DNA of 64,000 bases from Channa striata (taxonomy: Eukaryota > Chordata > Actinopteri > Anabantiformes > Channidae), in NCBI GenBank assembly GCA_033026295.1, contig CM065170.1, positions 6,580,540 through 6,644,539 on the forward strand. The letters run 5' to 3'. A model generated the notes under the pieces. The model had not been told where the DNA came from and made no database searches. It worked only from the letters and a program-made list of their open reading frames with translations. This document shows, piece after piece, positions 1 to 13,900 of this stretch (its first letter is position 1; each line of letters starts with the position of its first letter). A program made the position numbers and the translations under genes.

Positions 1-12
1 TATCCAACACAC

Positions 13-1875
13 TCAGTTTTGGTCTGCACCAACCTGAGGGAAACCTCCGGTTCTGTAGCCGATCAAATGCAAATATAAATGAACGAGGCTGTTGCAGAGA
101 TGAACCCAGAGAGAATTATACTCTGCGGCGTGTCTCAGCTCTGCGGAGCTTCTCAGCATCAGTCGGCTCTTTATTTTGGTCTTCTGGCTCACAACTTTCT
201 TCTGTTTGCAAAAAACTGTGATATAACCACTGCCCACCTGCCCAGAACCAAGCAGCAGACAAACACAAACACAGTGAGCGGAGCGGAGCATCGAGCTGCC
301 ATGTAGTCCAGCTATTTACTTCAGGAGTTAGTGGGGATAATTGAATATTGGGTTCACAGGAAACACCAACTTCGATGAACAATAATATGATCACGGGTCA
401 GTGTAGTGTTTACGTCTGCAGCCATGATCTGAGGAAAAGTTCTGAATGGAGCAGAAACGTGGAGCACGTTTGGGCTAAAGTTGGAGATAAGTAATAACCA
501 GTGCCCCATGTTTGTGCTTGTTTTGTTCATTTATTATTTTACGTTACATTTTATTAATCCCTCTACATACACAGACAGTACAAGCAAAATCCCTTAATCT
601 GCATGAGACAAAAAACAAATACAAAAAACATTGTACTACTTTACATTTTCAATAATGGGCCAGAAGAGTCTTGGAAAAATCAAGAACAACTCACTCCAAT
701 CAGCCAAGGACTTGATTTATTCATATATACTTCAAACTCTGCTCCAATCATAACATATGTTCAGAGGCACGCGCTGATTAAAGACCGAGGCAACTGTCAT
801 CACTCACCATGTTGATGCCCTTGGGCAGAGAGGCAGATCTGTTGGGGTTTCTGGACAAGTCACAGTCAAACTCCGCAAAGGGACTCGTCATCTCAAACCC
901 CTCGCAGAGCCGTGGAGCAGCTTTGTCGTCGATGTCCCGCTGCGGTGGTGGCGTAGTGTCTGCTTTTATGTCCAGATTGTGTTTCTCGTCATTCCTTTTC
1001 ACGGTGTCAGTGTCCGTCTCCCGATCGAGTTCGTTTGTCAGGTCAGGGAGAGTTTGCTCGTCCTGGTGCTGGACCACGGAGTGGGACAGCCTGGGGCTCC
1101 TCTGACTCACCACTTGGATTCCTCCTTCGGGGTTATCTGGGCTTATGCTGGTGGAGCTGGAGGCAGCAGCTGGTCTCCCGAATGCCCGCAGGCAGTTTGG
1201 GTGAAGCACATTGGATGTGACCTCATCCAGAAACTGTGAAAACTTTAGTTTGGCTTGGGTCCTTTCCTCCTGCAGCAACTGTAGTCTGACACTTTCAGCA
1301 CTGGTGTGGGACTGTGAGGAGCTCCTCCCCTCACACAGCCATGCCTGAAATCCGTCGTGGTTGCCGTCTCCTCCCTGCTCCACCTGTGGATGAGAGCCCA
1401 CGGAAGGACATGCTGCAAACCTCCCGCATCTTCTCTCATCTCTGAGTCGAATTTGAAAAGCCTCCTGGCTCTGTTTCTTGATGGAGCTGTGAGGAGGCAG
1501 GTCACTCCAGAGCTCCAGCTGCACAAACTTCCAGTGCCCTCACTGCTGCTCCTGCTGCCCCGTGGGCTGCAGCTTGGGGCACTGGGGCTGGAAGGCTGGC
1601 TGGTGGAGGACTGGGTGGAAGAGGGGCCTATGGACTCCTCCAGCCAGACGTGGTCTTCATTAAACAGGAGGCAGGGAGCTGCAGAAGAGGCCCATGAATG
1701 TGGTGATTTCTGGCCCCGCTTGGCTGGGCCTCTCCGGGAAAGGAAGCAGCCTGGGCTGCTTGTCTGCTCCATTGGTTCGAGTCCTGTCTGCATGGATGTG
1801 TTCTCTCTGTAATTGCTGCAACTCGCAGATGATCCACGGTCCAGTGGACAGCTCCGATTTTAGAGAGTTCTACCC
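13..1875 (-). CDS. Unrecognised protein-coding gene, reading frame interrupted
   Basis: I do not recognise this protein. The best-supported part is a minus-strand open stretch from about 1541 to 808. It contains a charged, probably coiled-coil segment (LLQEERTQAKLKFSQFLDEV), then Ser/Pro/Asp-rich low-complexity sequence, and ends at a good donor (ATG|GTGAGT, exon end 808, phase 0). A possible terminal exon follows an acceptor at 201 (AACAG|AAG): it is 189 nt, phase 0, and stops at 13. Upstream, 1875-1655 reads as protein in the same frame (around WIICELQQLQREHIHADRT) up to a TAA. The stretch of about 1660-1545 between them looks coding only in another frame (FNEDHVWLEESIGPSS). So the locus carries two compensating frame changes, an unrecognised intron, or decay. 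The first coding exon was not found. Homopolymer assembly errors, a real pseudogene, or a fast-evolving gene are all possible. Confidence 0.4.
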
Positions 1876-4800
1876 CAATCCTGGCTCATTATTGTGCAAG
1901 CCTGACCTAAAAGAGATCCAATACTTTTTCACTCTAGGCTGAACAGATGGCCTCCTTCAGTGCCAGGATAACCCCCTGCTATGTCAAGTACATCCACGGC
2001 TTAAAATTTAATGCAGAGGAGCGCGGAGACGTCCTATTGCTGTAGTTCAGTTCAACAAAAGTATGACCGATTTTCAAATACATGCCTACGAACATCGTGT
2101 GCTTTAAAAAAAGGGGGAAATCCAAGAGAAGGGAAATCACGGCCGCTCTGTGAAACTGCAGAAGCTTCAGGTTAATGAAAGGAAGGTTTATACAATCTTA
2201 GCATGTCGAGCAGAGCGTAGTCTGAGAGCGTCGCTATCAATTAGACCATCGATTGGCAAAAGCATGCAAAGCGTTCCCAGCTTTTTCCCTTCTAAGCTTT
2301 TTCCAGGTCAGTGGTCGTAGAAGAGCATCGATCCGACAGACCACACGGCAGATGAAACACGGACACACAGACTAATGGACGGGCCTGTTGAGCCACGGAT
2401 GGCAGAAATGTCATCGACAGTCCTCAGATAAGGGTATGAAAAACTGTATGTTTGAAATGGAAAAGAGACTATTATTATGGAGGCTTTTATTAGCCTGTCA
2501 GACAATTAGTCTGTGGTAATTTTGATTAAGTCTGGAATTATCTCAAGGTAATAATTGATTACTTGCTGTTAACTGAAAATCAATGAGTTCAGAAGTGTGA
2601 TTATTTGCTACTTGACCTGTACGTTACATTGTGCTTTTAGCAAGTGAAGAGAGAAATATTCACAGAAAAACAAATGATAATAATTATTGTTGATGTTGTG
2701 TTGATGATATTGTTGATTTTTCCTCTCCTGTGTGTGAACAAACAAAAAGACACAATGTGCTAATCAGTATGCTTTGGAGACACATTTCACGACATGTTTC
2801 TGACCTCCTGACATAATAATAACTAACGTTTATATTTCAAAAGCGCAACCATTTCATTGGTGAGACCTATTGATTTGACTTCTGCTACTTAACAAGACCC
2901 CTGAGCTAACTGGCTCCCTGCTGCAGATCGGACTCTCGTTTATTTTCCAAAATGTCAGACCTTTCCTCTAAATGACATATGGAGCCAAAAGAATGTCAGC
3001 TTCAACCAATTTGTTGGTTACTAATAAGAATAAATATCATTCTTACAAACAAATGTTATTTTTTTAGTTTGTCTGCTGTCCAATCAAAATGAGCCTTTAT
3101 TATAACATCACACTGTCTTTTAGCTCCTAACCTCATTGCCATTAAGTTTATAGTTTCACGTTTAGTAGTTGTACTGTGTCTTTTCCTAATGTGTGAACCC
3201 GTATGGGCATAGTGTGGCTCCAGCGTTCATCAATATTCAGGTGGTTGCCGTGTTGATAAAAACCTCAGCTAGTCTATGAGGAAGAGATGGGGACTGGCAA
3301 GTGAGTGGCAGCAGTTTGACACAAATTAAACGCCGTGTAGCACAAAGAGCCAAGTGTAGTGAACCAAAAGCGAAGTTAAAAATGTAGAAAATCTGGAGTG
3401 AGAAATGCTGGCTTATTAGTTCTGGACAAAAAGCAGTGCAGCATCTCCATTCTTTAGGTATTTTTTGTACAGCCGACGTCCCTTTTAATATTCCAAACCA
3501 TGATTATCTGATTTAATGTGTGAGTGTAAGACCACAGAGCAAACCCTCAACTTCTCTTACCTGTGCAGTCTTCAGCCAAAGAAAACTGCTTGGATCCGAC
3601 ATCATGCTGTACAGCGCGTCTTGTCATGCCGGAGCCAGACTGTCTCGCTCTCCTGGGGTATCATTAGTGCCATATCTGATATGTAGGGTTTCAGCTGTGA
3701 CTGGGTGGCCCGCTGTGCGCATGCGTTTCCCCAAACCCGGGGCCCCCAAACACCCTGCCTGCTGCTGCTGCATTCCGGCCGGCTCAGGGGACCACCCTGT
3801 CTGGTGCACCAAGGAGCGGCGAGCCTTCAGCACGCAGACACATCTCTATATCATGCTCTGTCCGTTCCACACCTCTTTTGTCTTCTTTTTACCTCGGGTC
3901 CTTTCCGCTGTGCCACCATTTCTCACCATTTCCAGACTTTCCAGACAGACCCGGGCCTCCTCTATGATGAATGTCTTTAATAATCTCTTTTCAATCTCAG
4001 GAGGAGGGGAGGGGTGGGAGCCAATTTAGAACTATGGCCCTGACGGGAGAGAGCGTCAGCCCGTGGATGCCCAGCGGTAATGGTGCTGAAATGGATTCCT
4101 GATACAAGTGGAGAGGTGGAGATAATTGGTGATGCTTCCTTGCTCAGTGGTTGCACCCTGCTTTCCCTTTCACTGCCTGGGCTCAGCCTCGGCAGGGGCC
4201 ACACTCTGTGTCCCACGCTAAGCCCGCAGAGCAGACTAAATGCCACAGCTGATCGGCTCTGGCCGTGAAGAAGTGTGGCCTTGAGCTGCTCAGCTGTTAC
4301 TATGGCAGTGTTTTTTTTTCTCCCTCTCTCTCCCTGCCCACACTTCTCGTCAGATCAGAGGCTGCTCCTCCATCTGTCAACGCCGCCTCATGCTAAACTC
4401 CGGCTGTACAGGAGGTCACTGTGATGCTTCTCCAAATGACAAAAGCCAGTTTACTTCGTGGCTGAATTGCAACAAAAACAGAACATGGAACATATATTAG
4501 ATGGGGCAGTGACAAAGAGGAGGCCAATCCCCTTTCACACAGGGCACATAAATCTAAAAAGCTGGAAGGAAAAGTCATTTACTACTTCAACTCTGCACCA
4601 TTTCATGTTTTTACCCAACAAACTGATAAAATGTGTCACTAAATTAATAGCTCGCATGAAAACAACAAGAAAACTTCAATCCGTCAGTTGGATCCCCGCC
4701 ATACTTTCCCGCTAGACCTTTAAAGAATCGCTTAGGCCACGCGCATCCTGGATCCTTGTATATGCAGCTATCTAACTGCGGCTTGTGTCTTAGCCCGACA

Positions 4801-7800
4801 GTAATGGCGAACAGGTGCTCTCGTGAAAAGCCCGAATGAGGGAACCAGCGTGTCGATTTGTGGCATCAGTAATCCATCTCACGCAGAGACGCTTGTCAAT
4901 GCGTCCGGACTTGTGGGGTCGCTTTTCAGAGAACCACACTGTGCAATCAAATGAGAATGGGCTAAATTGAATAAGGGCCAGCTCTTTCCGGAGGTGTACT
5001 CGTAGGTTTTTCTGGGATCCCTGCAGAACGACATCAGTCAGAGATCACAGGAGAACGCTGTGCGCGCCGCAAGGTCGATGAGCGTTTGTTTCAAATAAGA
5101 GCCGCGTTAACATCAGAAAAGCTTCTACAAAGCTTCCGCCAACAGCTCTGCGCTGGCTTAACGCGTAAACAGCCTCCTCGCATGAATAGTAAAGACTTAC
5201 AGTATCTCAGTCTTGTGGACACACTGTACCATGGATGATGTCTCTATATGGATGCGAGGAGGGGAACCGGCTGACCTCAATACATGTCATTATCGTACCG
5301 AGGTTTTCTGTCAACAGAGCCTGTCATGTCGCTGAATGTGTTCCACCAACTCAGTCACACAGCAAATGGTGAGTGTGGCATCGTGCAGCAGATGCACAGA
5401 GTTGTTTCCCCAAGTGCCGACAGATATCGCAGCTGAACAAAGAAAGACCTGCGGAACGTCATCGGCAGAAGCGCGTTTACGTTGCTGGTGTCGAGTCTTA
5501 TGCGGTTTTTGATCTTATGACTTGCGCATGGAACCGAAAGAAAGTTGTTGGTCATGTGCATATTGCGACTTACATTTACATTTAGAAGGAGAAAACATTA
5601 AAGTTGCTTTTTGTTGAGATGCAAGTGTAAAATAGATTTTTAGATTTAGGTGTGTTGAGTTTGGAAACTTGTTTTACTTCTCTCCTGGTTAGAAGCTGCT
5701 CTTGGTTTTGTTGTTAAAATTTCTGAGCTACACTTGCATTTCACAGCGTTTGAGCAGTGTAATAATATGCATTACCTACTTTTATTCCATATATCTGCAT
5801 TAGACTGAATCCACAGAGCTCCATCAATATGCTCGCAATGCCAGTGTCAACAAAAACCGTATCTTCTTATTAAAACGGATCACTTTAATCATTTTAGCAT
5901 GAGAACAGTTCCTAATAAGCCCAGAACACAAGAACAGCTGCAGCTGGTGTGTCTGCCATTAGTAATTCATGATACCGGACAAATTGAAACTGCGGCACAA
6001 GGCTGAAAGTAAAGGAATCAGCAGAGTTAATGAAATTAATGGACCTGATACTGAATGGAGCAAATTTCATCCATCTAAAGTATAAAACAATATATTTTAC
6101 TCCAGGCCATAAAGACCATCTTCCGGAAACCATTCAAAATATTTCAGTCAAGTGAGACTGACAAGCACAGAGCTGCTCTGCACATGTGGCTGAAACCATT
6201 TGATTCAAGCCTGTATGCTACACGACACGCTTCTGCGCTGTCATGTCAAAGGTAGCGTGTATTAAATAAACATCAATTATTTATTATGCAAGGCATATGG
6301 ATCAAGGCACCCACCAAGGTAATGCTGGTCCAAATAAATTGCTTTCAGTAAACATCTACCTACAAGTTTCTGGCCACTAACCAAGAAAACATATTTAGAG
6401 CAAATTGCTTGTCAAGAAGAAAAATGCGGCAGCAGGATATGAGAATACAGTTCCAACTCTTATTTTTCTGTAACTTTTCTTGTGGCATCCTCACGCACGT
6501 ACACACACACACATACACACGCACAAAGAAATGATGCCAATTATAGCAAGTGTGTGATGAGGTTTTTCATACTCAGCCCCATGCTACCTTTGCCTCTAAT
6601 CCTTTGTTATTAATTATATCTTCAACGAGCCTACACAGTTCTTGTGGTGTCAGCACCAGGTATCCATGGCAACAGCCAGTTGGTCCCAGCTCTCAGGGAT
6701 GCGCACACACTCTGTTGCCTGACAAAACCATGCCTCGCTGCAAAGATGCTCCACTGACAAGATGAACAACTCAACTGTGGCAAAATATTCGAAAATTAAC
6801 GTGAATCTGGACCCCCTTGAGCGCAGCGCTGGATTCGTCTCCTCATTGCTGCTAGAGAGGAAACAAAGCCGGTAGACAATGACACAGTGACCAGGCGGGT
6901 GAAGATGCGTGTTGCTAAATTCAAACACGGCACAAAGGGACCAATGAAGCAAAACTATCACTGAAAATCTGTCGCTGCGGGGAACGTAAACAAAAGCATT
7001 CACTTCAGTGCAGTTATTGTTCTTTTACTCCATTTTATAGCACGTGTAACTTTGGAAGCATTTCATCTTGTGGGAATAACAGTTTTCTTTGAGTTCACCC
7101 AATTTATTTGTCTCGAAAACTGTCAGAAGTTTGTTAGAAATTGCTTTTTTTAAATTTACTACCACAAAATTTATAAAGTCTTGAACAAATTAAAAACTGT
7201 TAAAAATCTAGTAAAATAATTACTGTTCAAAATCAGTTTAATAAATATAACCTCCACCATCACAACAATCTATTTTGATATAACAACAGCATCAACAAGA
7301 TAATAATACATGCATGTGCAAAAAAAATCTAATTAAATAAAAAAAATAGATACAAATTTGAAAACAAAGAATTTACTTCACTACCATCTTAAAACGGGTT
7401 TTAGTTTTTTGGTTATTACTGATAATATAAATCCAGTGTTTGCATACACTCGTCTTAGACATGGTTTCTAATTCACTGCACTTCAGACTTAAAGACCTTT
7501 TCTCTAAACTACTTCTATCTAATAACTGCAGTTACTAGTTACTGTAATAATAATTCATGCGAAACAAATTAAACAATTACACATTGTCAAAAACCAGTAT
7601 GGTGATCAGAATTTTATACAATTTAAGTAGTAGTGACGATTAAATCATTGTAATAATGGCTGCTGTAATTATTATAGTTATATAATGAATTCTATATTTG
7701 GAAAGCAGAATGTAGAAATGGGCCTGAATGTGACAACTGCTAATTTTCTATCTTCTTTTTTTCCATTTCTCATTTCTTGCGACTGGGGGTGTTTTCTTTA

Positions 7801-9238
7801 TTTTGTTTTCTATTTTTTAACTAATCTCAGCCAATTATAAAAGCAGAATCATACACACAATGCATCAATCTTTTATTACTGTGCTTTTTCCTGATCTCTG
7901 TGCCTCATATTAGGTGTTATTCTAGTCAAAGAAGAATAAACCTCCGATATTTTAATATATCTGGAGCTGCAGGATGTCTCATTAACTTCCAATTACGCCT
8001 AATGCTTCTTCACTGAGAAGAGAGTAATTTGCATTTTGGCTTTGCAGTGATATTTTGGTATGTGAAAAATGGGCAGAGTGGGAGCTCAATATTGACAAAG
8101 CAGTAAATAGATCTCAAAGCGTTGTACAGTGGAAGATAAAAATGTTTACAGCCTGTTGGGGTTTTCTGATTTTATGAGTTTTCATTTCCATTTTCAAACC
8201 TAAATGATCTTTTTCCGTAATGTTTCCCACCTTACCACTAGAAAACAGTTACTGTATCCAACAGAGATGAAGGGCAACAGCTCCCCACTGTGGTTCAGTT
8301 TATCCTGTACACCAGCTGAGGCTGGGACGAGGCGAACAGGGTGAATGACAGATCATAGATTCATAGAAATACTGCTGACACAAAAAAAGGTGACTCTTCA
8401 TTATTAGAAGAAGACGCTGCAGGACAAAACAGCGCTGTTTATCGCATCCAGGCAACAGCACCATCGACTTCTGAGCGAACAAGTGCCCGTGGTGGGAGAG
8501 CTACTAATCATACCAATGCAACGACTTAAAAACGCTGTAGCAGAAATCTAATTTGTTCAAAATAAGACGTATTATTAGCAAAATGCATCAGTATGTCAAG
8601 AGAAGAACATATTACATCAATTTTACAGAAAGACATTGTGGTATATTTGATCTTACTGTCTTGTACACTGTACAGTGTTACAGCTCAGGAGCCTGAAATG
8701 ATTTGAAGATAAAGGAGGGACTGTGACATAATTCATGGGAAATGAAAGAAAACAAAAAGGCTTCTTGCTACATACATGTACCTTTTGTTTGGTTTTGGCA
8801 TATTTTGTGAAATGTTAAATAATTATGTTTAATTTATTAATTTAACTGAAGCCATCTGAGAAGATTGGGAATGACAGAAGGAACTACTAGAAGAGGTTTT
8901 TATTATGGGATCAGTCACGCCGTAAAGTTTGGGAACAAACGTCTTAATGTCATAAATCAACGTGTTTCTTCTTCCCTTCTTTCGACAAAGCCTCCAATAT
9001 GGGTTCCTCCACATTTCTTTATTTATTTAGTTACATCCTATGTGTTTGGTTTTTATCAAGGCAGCTGATAAAAGTCAGATACACCTGAACAAAAATCAAA
9101 GTACAAAAATTTTGTGCACAAATTATGTTACTCTTTTACCAAATCATAAGTACAATCAAGACAAAATACAAAGAAACAGATAAACATTTGCAAACAAGTG
9201 CATGTACGTAACTCTTGATGGGTGTTTAGTTATAACTA
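1876..9238. other. Intergenic region, no gene found
   Basis: I see no convincing exon chain on either strand. The longest open frames here (3520-4029 plus, 6650-7003 minus) lack flanking splice sites in phase and resemble no family I know. The stretch 4730-5560 is richer in CpG than its surroundings and 7020-7900 is strongly AT-rich. Either could hold regulatory DNA or old repeats, but nothing in the sequence alone proves it. A short CA-rich run lies near 6500. Confidence 0.5.
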
Positions 9239-9767
9239 CAGTGCTGTGCAAAAGTTTTAAGCATGTATGAAATAATTGCTGTAAAACAAAGAATGCTTTA
9301 AAAAATGGGAGTTTTAAACTTTTATTTTCATAAATGCACAAAATGCAGTGAATGAACAAAGGTAAACCTAAATCAAATCAATATTTGGTGTTGCAACCTT
9401 TTGCCTTCAAACCAGCATCAATTCTTATAGGTCCACTTGCACAAAGTCAGGAATTTTGTAGAAGTTTGAGTCTGGGATTACACGAAGAGACAGAAGGATG
9501 TGACAGCCTCCATCCACACAAGATCTGTGGTTCGTTCTCCAAGATGTTTGGAACAACCTACCAGCCGAGTTCCTTCAAAAACTCTGTGTACTTAGAAGAA
9601 TTGCTGCTGCTTTAAAGGCAAATATTGATTTGATTTAGATTTCTCATTTGTTCATTCACTACATTTTGTTCATTTGTGAAAAAAAAAAGTTGAACACTTC
9701 CATTTTTGAAAGCATTCTTTGTTTACAGCATTTTTGCACACATGCCTAAAACTTTTGCACAGCACTG
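9239..9767. mobile_element. Tc1/mariner-type MITE with long terminal inverted repeats
   Basis: The left end reads CAGTGCTGTGCAAAAGTTTT and the right end is its reverse complement with a few changes (ending AAAACTTTTGCACAGCACTG). Both ends abut a TA dinucleotide (9237-9238 and 9768-9769), the target-site duplication expected of Tc1/mariner elements. The inverted repeat extends inward about 120 bp on each side, to about 9360 and from about 9645, with moderate divergence. The middle contains no transposase frame, so this is a non-autonomous 529-bp copy. It lies in the 3' flank of the NT5C1 gene. Confidence 0.85.
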
Positions 9768-9769
9768 TA

Positions 9770-10929
9770 TATTTATATATATTGCAATGTAAAATACACA
9801 AAATGCTGTGTTCAAATATATATATGAATATGATCACTCCTATATGAAAACACACCAACGTGATGGAAAAGTGCAGTTACAGTGTGCAGCCTGACGTGGA
9901 GATACAGTTTAAAATTGTAAACAGCTCACAGAATGTGAATGACAGCTTGAGCCCATCAGAGTTTCCCCAAAATCTAAATCAAGATATTCCACCCTGGTAA
10001 ACAGCTCTTTTAAATATGAAGCCCAAACATTCATATGCCCCAATAAATATATGCAAGATAATATGTACCAAACGTTAAACATGTGACGTTTCCTGTCTTA
10101 ATTAAATGGTTAAAACAGTTTTTTGCAATATTATTTTTGTATTTGTTGACAAAAGTAAAAATATAAGATGACACCAGCTTCCAGTCACTTGTTGTGATAA
10201 ACTGGTAATTCAAAATGTCTTACAATGCTGTGCTACATTTTCCCTATGATTCAAATGAAAGACTGTAAGAACATGCAGAGCATTTCTGCCAAAGTTTCCC
10301 AGTGACTTTAGAAACAATCAAGTCCCTTCATTTTTTGCACAAATTACTGTGTTGTATTATTGTTACAGCTTATCAGTCTACAATCAATAAGCTGTGCAGC
10401 AAGTGAAACATGTCTTTAAACATTTCTGCAAAATATCTGCACTTTGTCCACATGCAGAGCTGGGAGTTTTTCCATCTGTCTACATGAATCTACTGTGAGA
10501 TTTACCATTATGGGTCAGTGATTAAAACTTAAATCTAAAACACGATAAAGTGTGCAAAAAGTGAAGCCGTCTGAATACTTTCTACAGCTGCTGTGAATGG
10601 CCTTTACTAAAAGCAAGATAAATAAAAGTCTTTTGGGTATTTAAGTGTAAATACAAGTAAAAAAGGAGGAAATCCCTTTGACAGTAACCCTTTCAAAAGG
10701 TAAACAGGTACGAATATCAAGGCACTAATAGGTAATGAGTGGGGAATCTCTATTATAAACCAGCATGAAAATATATTGCCCCACTTATTATTGCCCTATC
10801 ACATAGTAAATAGTATAAAACACCTTATAAAAACCCAAACGGTCAGAACACTAGCTGAGGGATATTTTGTTTTGGACTACATCTCATGATATGCAGAGAA
10901 CAACATAGTGTGTATTTACCGTTTCAGGA
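9770..10929. other. 3' flank of the NT5C1-family gene
   Basis: This AT-rich sequence lies immediately downstream (minus-strand sense) of the nucleotidase stop codon and presumably includes its 3' UTR. I could not pick a confident minus-strand polyadenylation signal, and no exon-like open frame stands out. Confidence 0.4.
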
Positions 10930-13900
10930 TTATTCCTTTTTTGCAGGCTGCTCAATAAGCTTCCCCTTATGGTACTTTTGTCCGATCCCATAGGGGACGT
11001 GTGCAGAAATGGTCCCGAGCTCCTTGGCTCCCTCAATGTGGAACATCTGGTCATCGAAAAAGATGTGCGGCCTGATTTTCTGCAGCAGTGGCCCTTTAGG
11101 AGCCCCAGCCAGGAACAGGGCCTCGTCGATCTCCAGACCCCAGCTGCGGAGCGTCTTCAGTACACGAGCTCCTGAACTGGCCGCGCTGCGAGCTGTGACC
11201 AGGTAGGTTCGGATGGGACAGTTCAAACGCTCGTTCTTGGCATAGAATTTTCTCTGGAGCTTCCCCAGAGCCTCCAGGAAACACTTCAAGGGACCCTGAA
11301 AGATTTTTAAAAAATTATACTCATTGTACAATTCTGAAAACAGGACTTAGATTTTTTGCTTGCCTTGCACCTCACTTGTAAGTCAGATAAAAGCGTCTGG
11401 CAAATGACTAAATGACTAAATCTAAATGTCAATTGTGAGCATCTGTGTGTTTAAAGGATTAAATTAACTGCATTGTCCACACTGAATCTGTTCTACTTGT
11501 GTTTGGTTAGTTGTCAGCCCGCAGCCCAGATTCACTCTTTGTTAAAGATATTGTTGTCCAAATACTATTAATAACACACCAACACATTTTTATCTTTTAG
11601 AAACCATGTAAATATCGTCCAGACTTTTCGCAGCCTTTGTAATTTTACTTTATATGTTGCATGTACACAGTTTACTGGCTGCAACACAAGGAAGTCCCGA
11701 ATCGCAGCACAAAGTATGTTGTTTGTTAAAAACTGTTTTTGGAATAAAGAAATGCGTCATCCAGGGAGTGACTGCCGACAATATGATTAATCAGCAAAGA
11801 CTGAAACAGTAACAAGTAATCTATAGGTCCTGTAAGAACATGTGTTTTATTATAGTGAAGTCTCTCAACCTTGCAATCATTTCCTAGGACACGATGTGCA
11901 GGTTCACAAACGCAGTTTTGTTTAACTTCTTCTTTAATCCCCTGTCGAAACCTGTCACCTCTCAATGTGTGTTCTTCATCTGTTGTAATTCTATTTTAAT
12001 GCTGTTGTGCAAAGAAACTGAACCAAACTAATCTCTGTTAAAAAATAACTATATAAACTATGGAAGAAACACAATCATTTGCATATTTACAGTCATTGAC
12101 TCCTTCTGAGGCATCTGTAAAGTTGCATAATGTCTGTGAATGAGATCAATTTCTTGCCAAGATTTCGGAATTTTGAAATTCATGGCTCATACTTTTGACT
12201 CATTAGGCCTTCTTGGGAAATAAAAACTCCTTTCACAGGGTTTGTGGCAGGTGCAGCGCTGCAACTACAGAAAACCATCAACATTTTAAATCTCTCAACA
12301 GATTTTGTTGCTGCAGTTACAGAGGATCCTCCTGATACATAAGAACATAACTCCTGCATGTAAATTCATGGCTTAGATGTTTCTCTATGTGGTGTCACTG
12401 ATGTATGAGTACGAACAAAACAAGCGTCTGATACCTGAGCAAGAGGCTTGTTCTCAAACTGCTTTTCATGCTCAAAGAACGAGTCCAGGCCCTTTTCCTT
12501 AACGATGACCTCTGACTCGTCCGAGAAGAGCACAGCGTCTCCATCGAACGCCACTTTCAGCTGAGTGCTGCTTAGCTCACTCTCCGTGTTCGGCATGAAC
12601 ATGGTGGCTGCAGCGATTCCTGACGGCAGAGGGAGGTCACAGTGGGTTAAAAGCACAGATTTGGACAGTGCATGATGTGTAGATTGTTTGCAATATTAAT
12701 TAATGAACCCTTTATATATTTAAATTCATTCGTTTTATATTTTACCACAGATTCCAGAGAACAAATTCCTAATTTAGTCTAAAAACAGTTGAGTAAAATG
12801 CAACATGTGACACGTTCACCTATATAAAAACATATAAATACGCAGCTGCCTCTCATATGTAAGAAGTTATGAGCTGTGACGTCAATATTTCTTGAAAAAG
12901 CGAATGACTCGCACACAAAGTCCCTATGCATGTGTAGTTATTAGAGTAAGTATCTGAAAGATGCTGAAAGCAGATGAAAGCACTGACCTACTTATTGCAC
13001 AAAGACTTTGGAAATATTTGATGCGTGACAGGAATTGGGATTCTAATCTAACAGCAGCTTCACTTACCTTCCTCTATGGCCTCTCCGACTTTCCCCGAGT
13101 CTTTGGAGAGGTAAAGGTTTGTCATGTAGGCCTTCAGGTAGCCTATGGGGCTCTGTCCTCCCGTCATGCAGAACCTCTCTATGGTCAGATCTGTGGAATA
13201 AAGAGTTGGGAGAGACGTGGAGAAATAAATCACATGTTTCACTAACGTCCAGTGTGTAATTACTGCACTAGTGCTGTCACTGGAGCTAAACAATCAGCGG
13301 CATTTCGTTGCTCACCGTAGTGATTAATGCTGTTTATGAGGCGGACTCCGACTTGGGCGTGGTTGTTAGTCATTAAGACAATGTCAAACAGCTCCTCGCT
13401 GTCCGGGTAGAGCGCCCTCAGACGAGCATTAATGTTCATCAGTGCCTGCAACAGAGAACAGACCCAGGATATTGTGTTAATAGTTTTTTTCCCCAGATTA
13501 CAACTTACGATGTTACAGCAGTTAAACCACACCTTTCTTTGTGTTATGTCACGTGTATTAGAGAAACACTGAAATAAAAGAATGTCCTCTATAAACAATA
13601 ACCCCATTCACATTCAGTCGGTACAGCCGGACTGACAACAAACTGTTGTTATTCTGGTGTACGTGAGCCACTGAGGAACATGGTGTTGCAAAACCAAACA
13701 TATTAATTTGAGGTTGCACCATGACCTTCAAATGTTCCACTCAGGATGCGATTATTTTTTAAAGAAATATGAAGGGTATTTAATAAAAATGTGTGCTTGT
13801 GTAAGCAGGCTTTCACATTTTGTGTTTCACCATGAAGCAACACGCACCCACACGCCCACATTTGCAGTGAGTAAAATAAAATGACATACAGTAAATCTAG

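Noticed and set aside
3520..4029. A 169-codon plus-strand open frame as a gene
   Set aside because: No family resemblance, Cys/Ser/Pro-rich shadow-like composition, and no in-phase splice neighbours.
11296..11331. Open frame extending upstream of [11 protein letters not shown] as part of the nucleotidase
   Set aside because: It runs through the intron acceptor (CTTTCAG|GG); the family sequence begins at the exon edge 11295.
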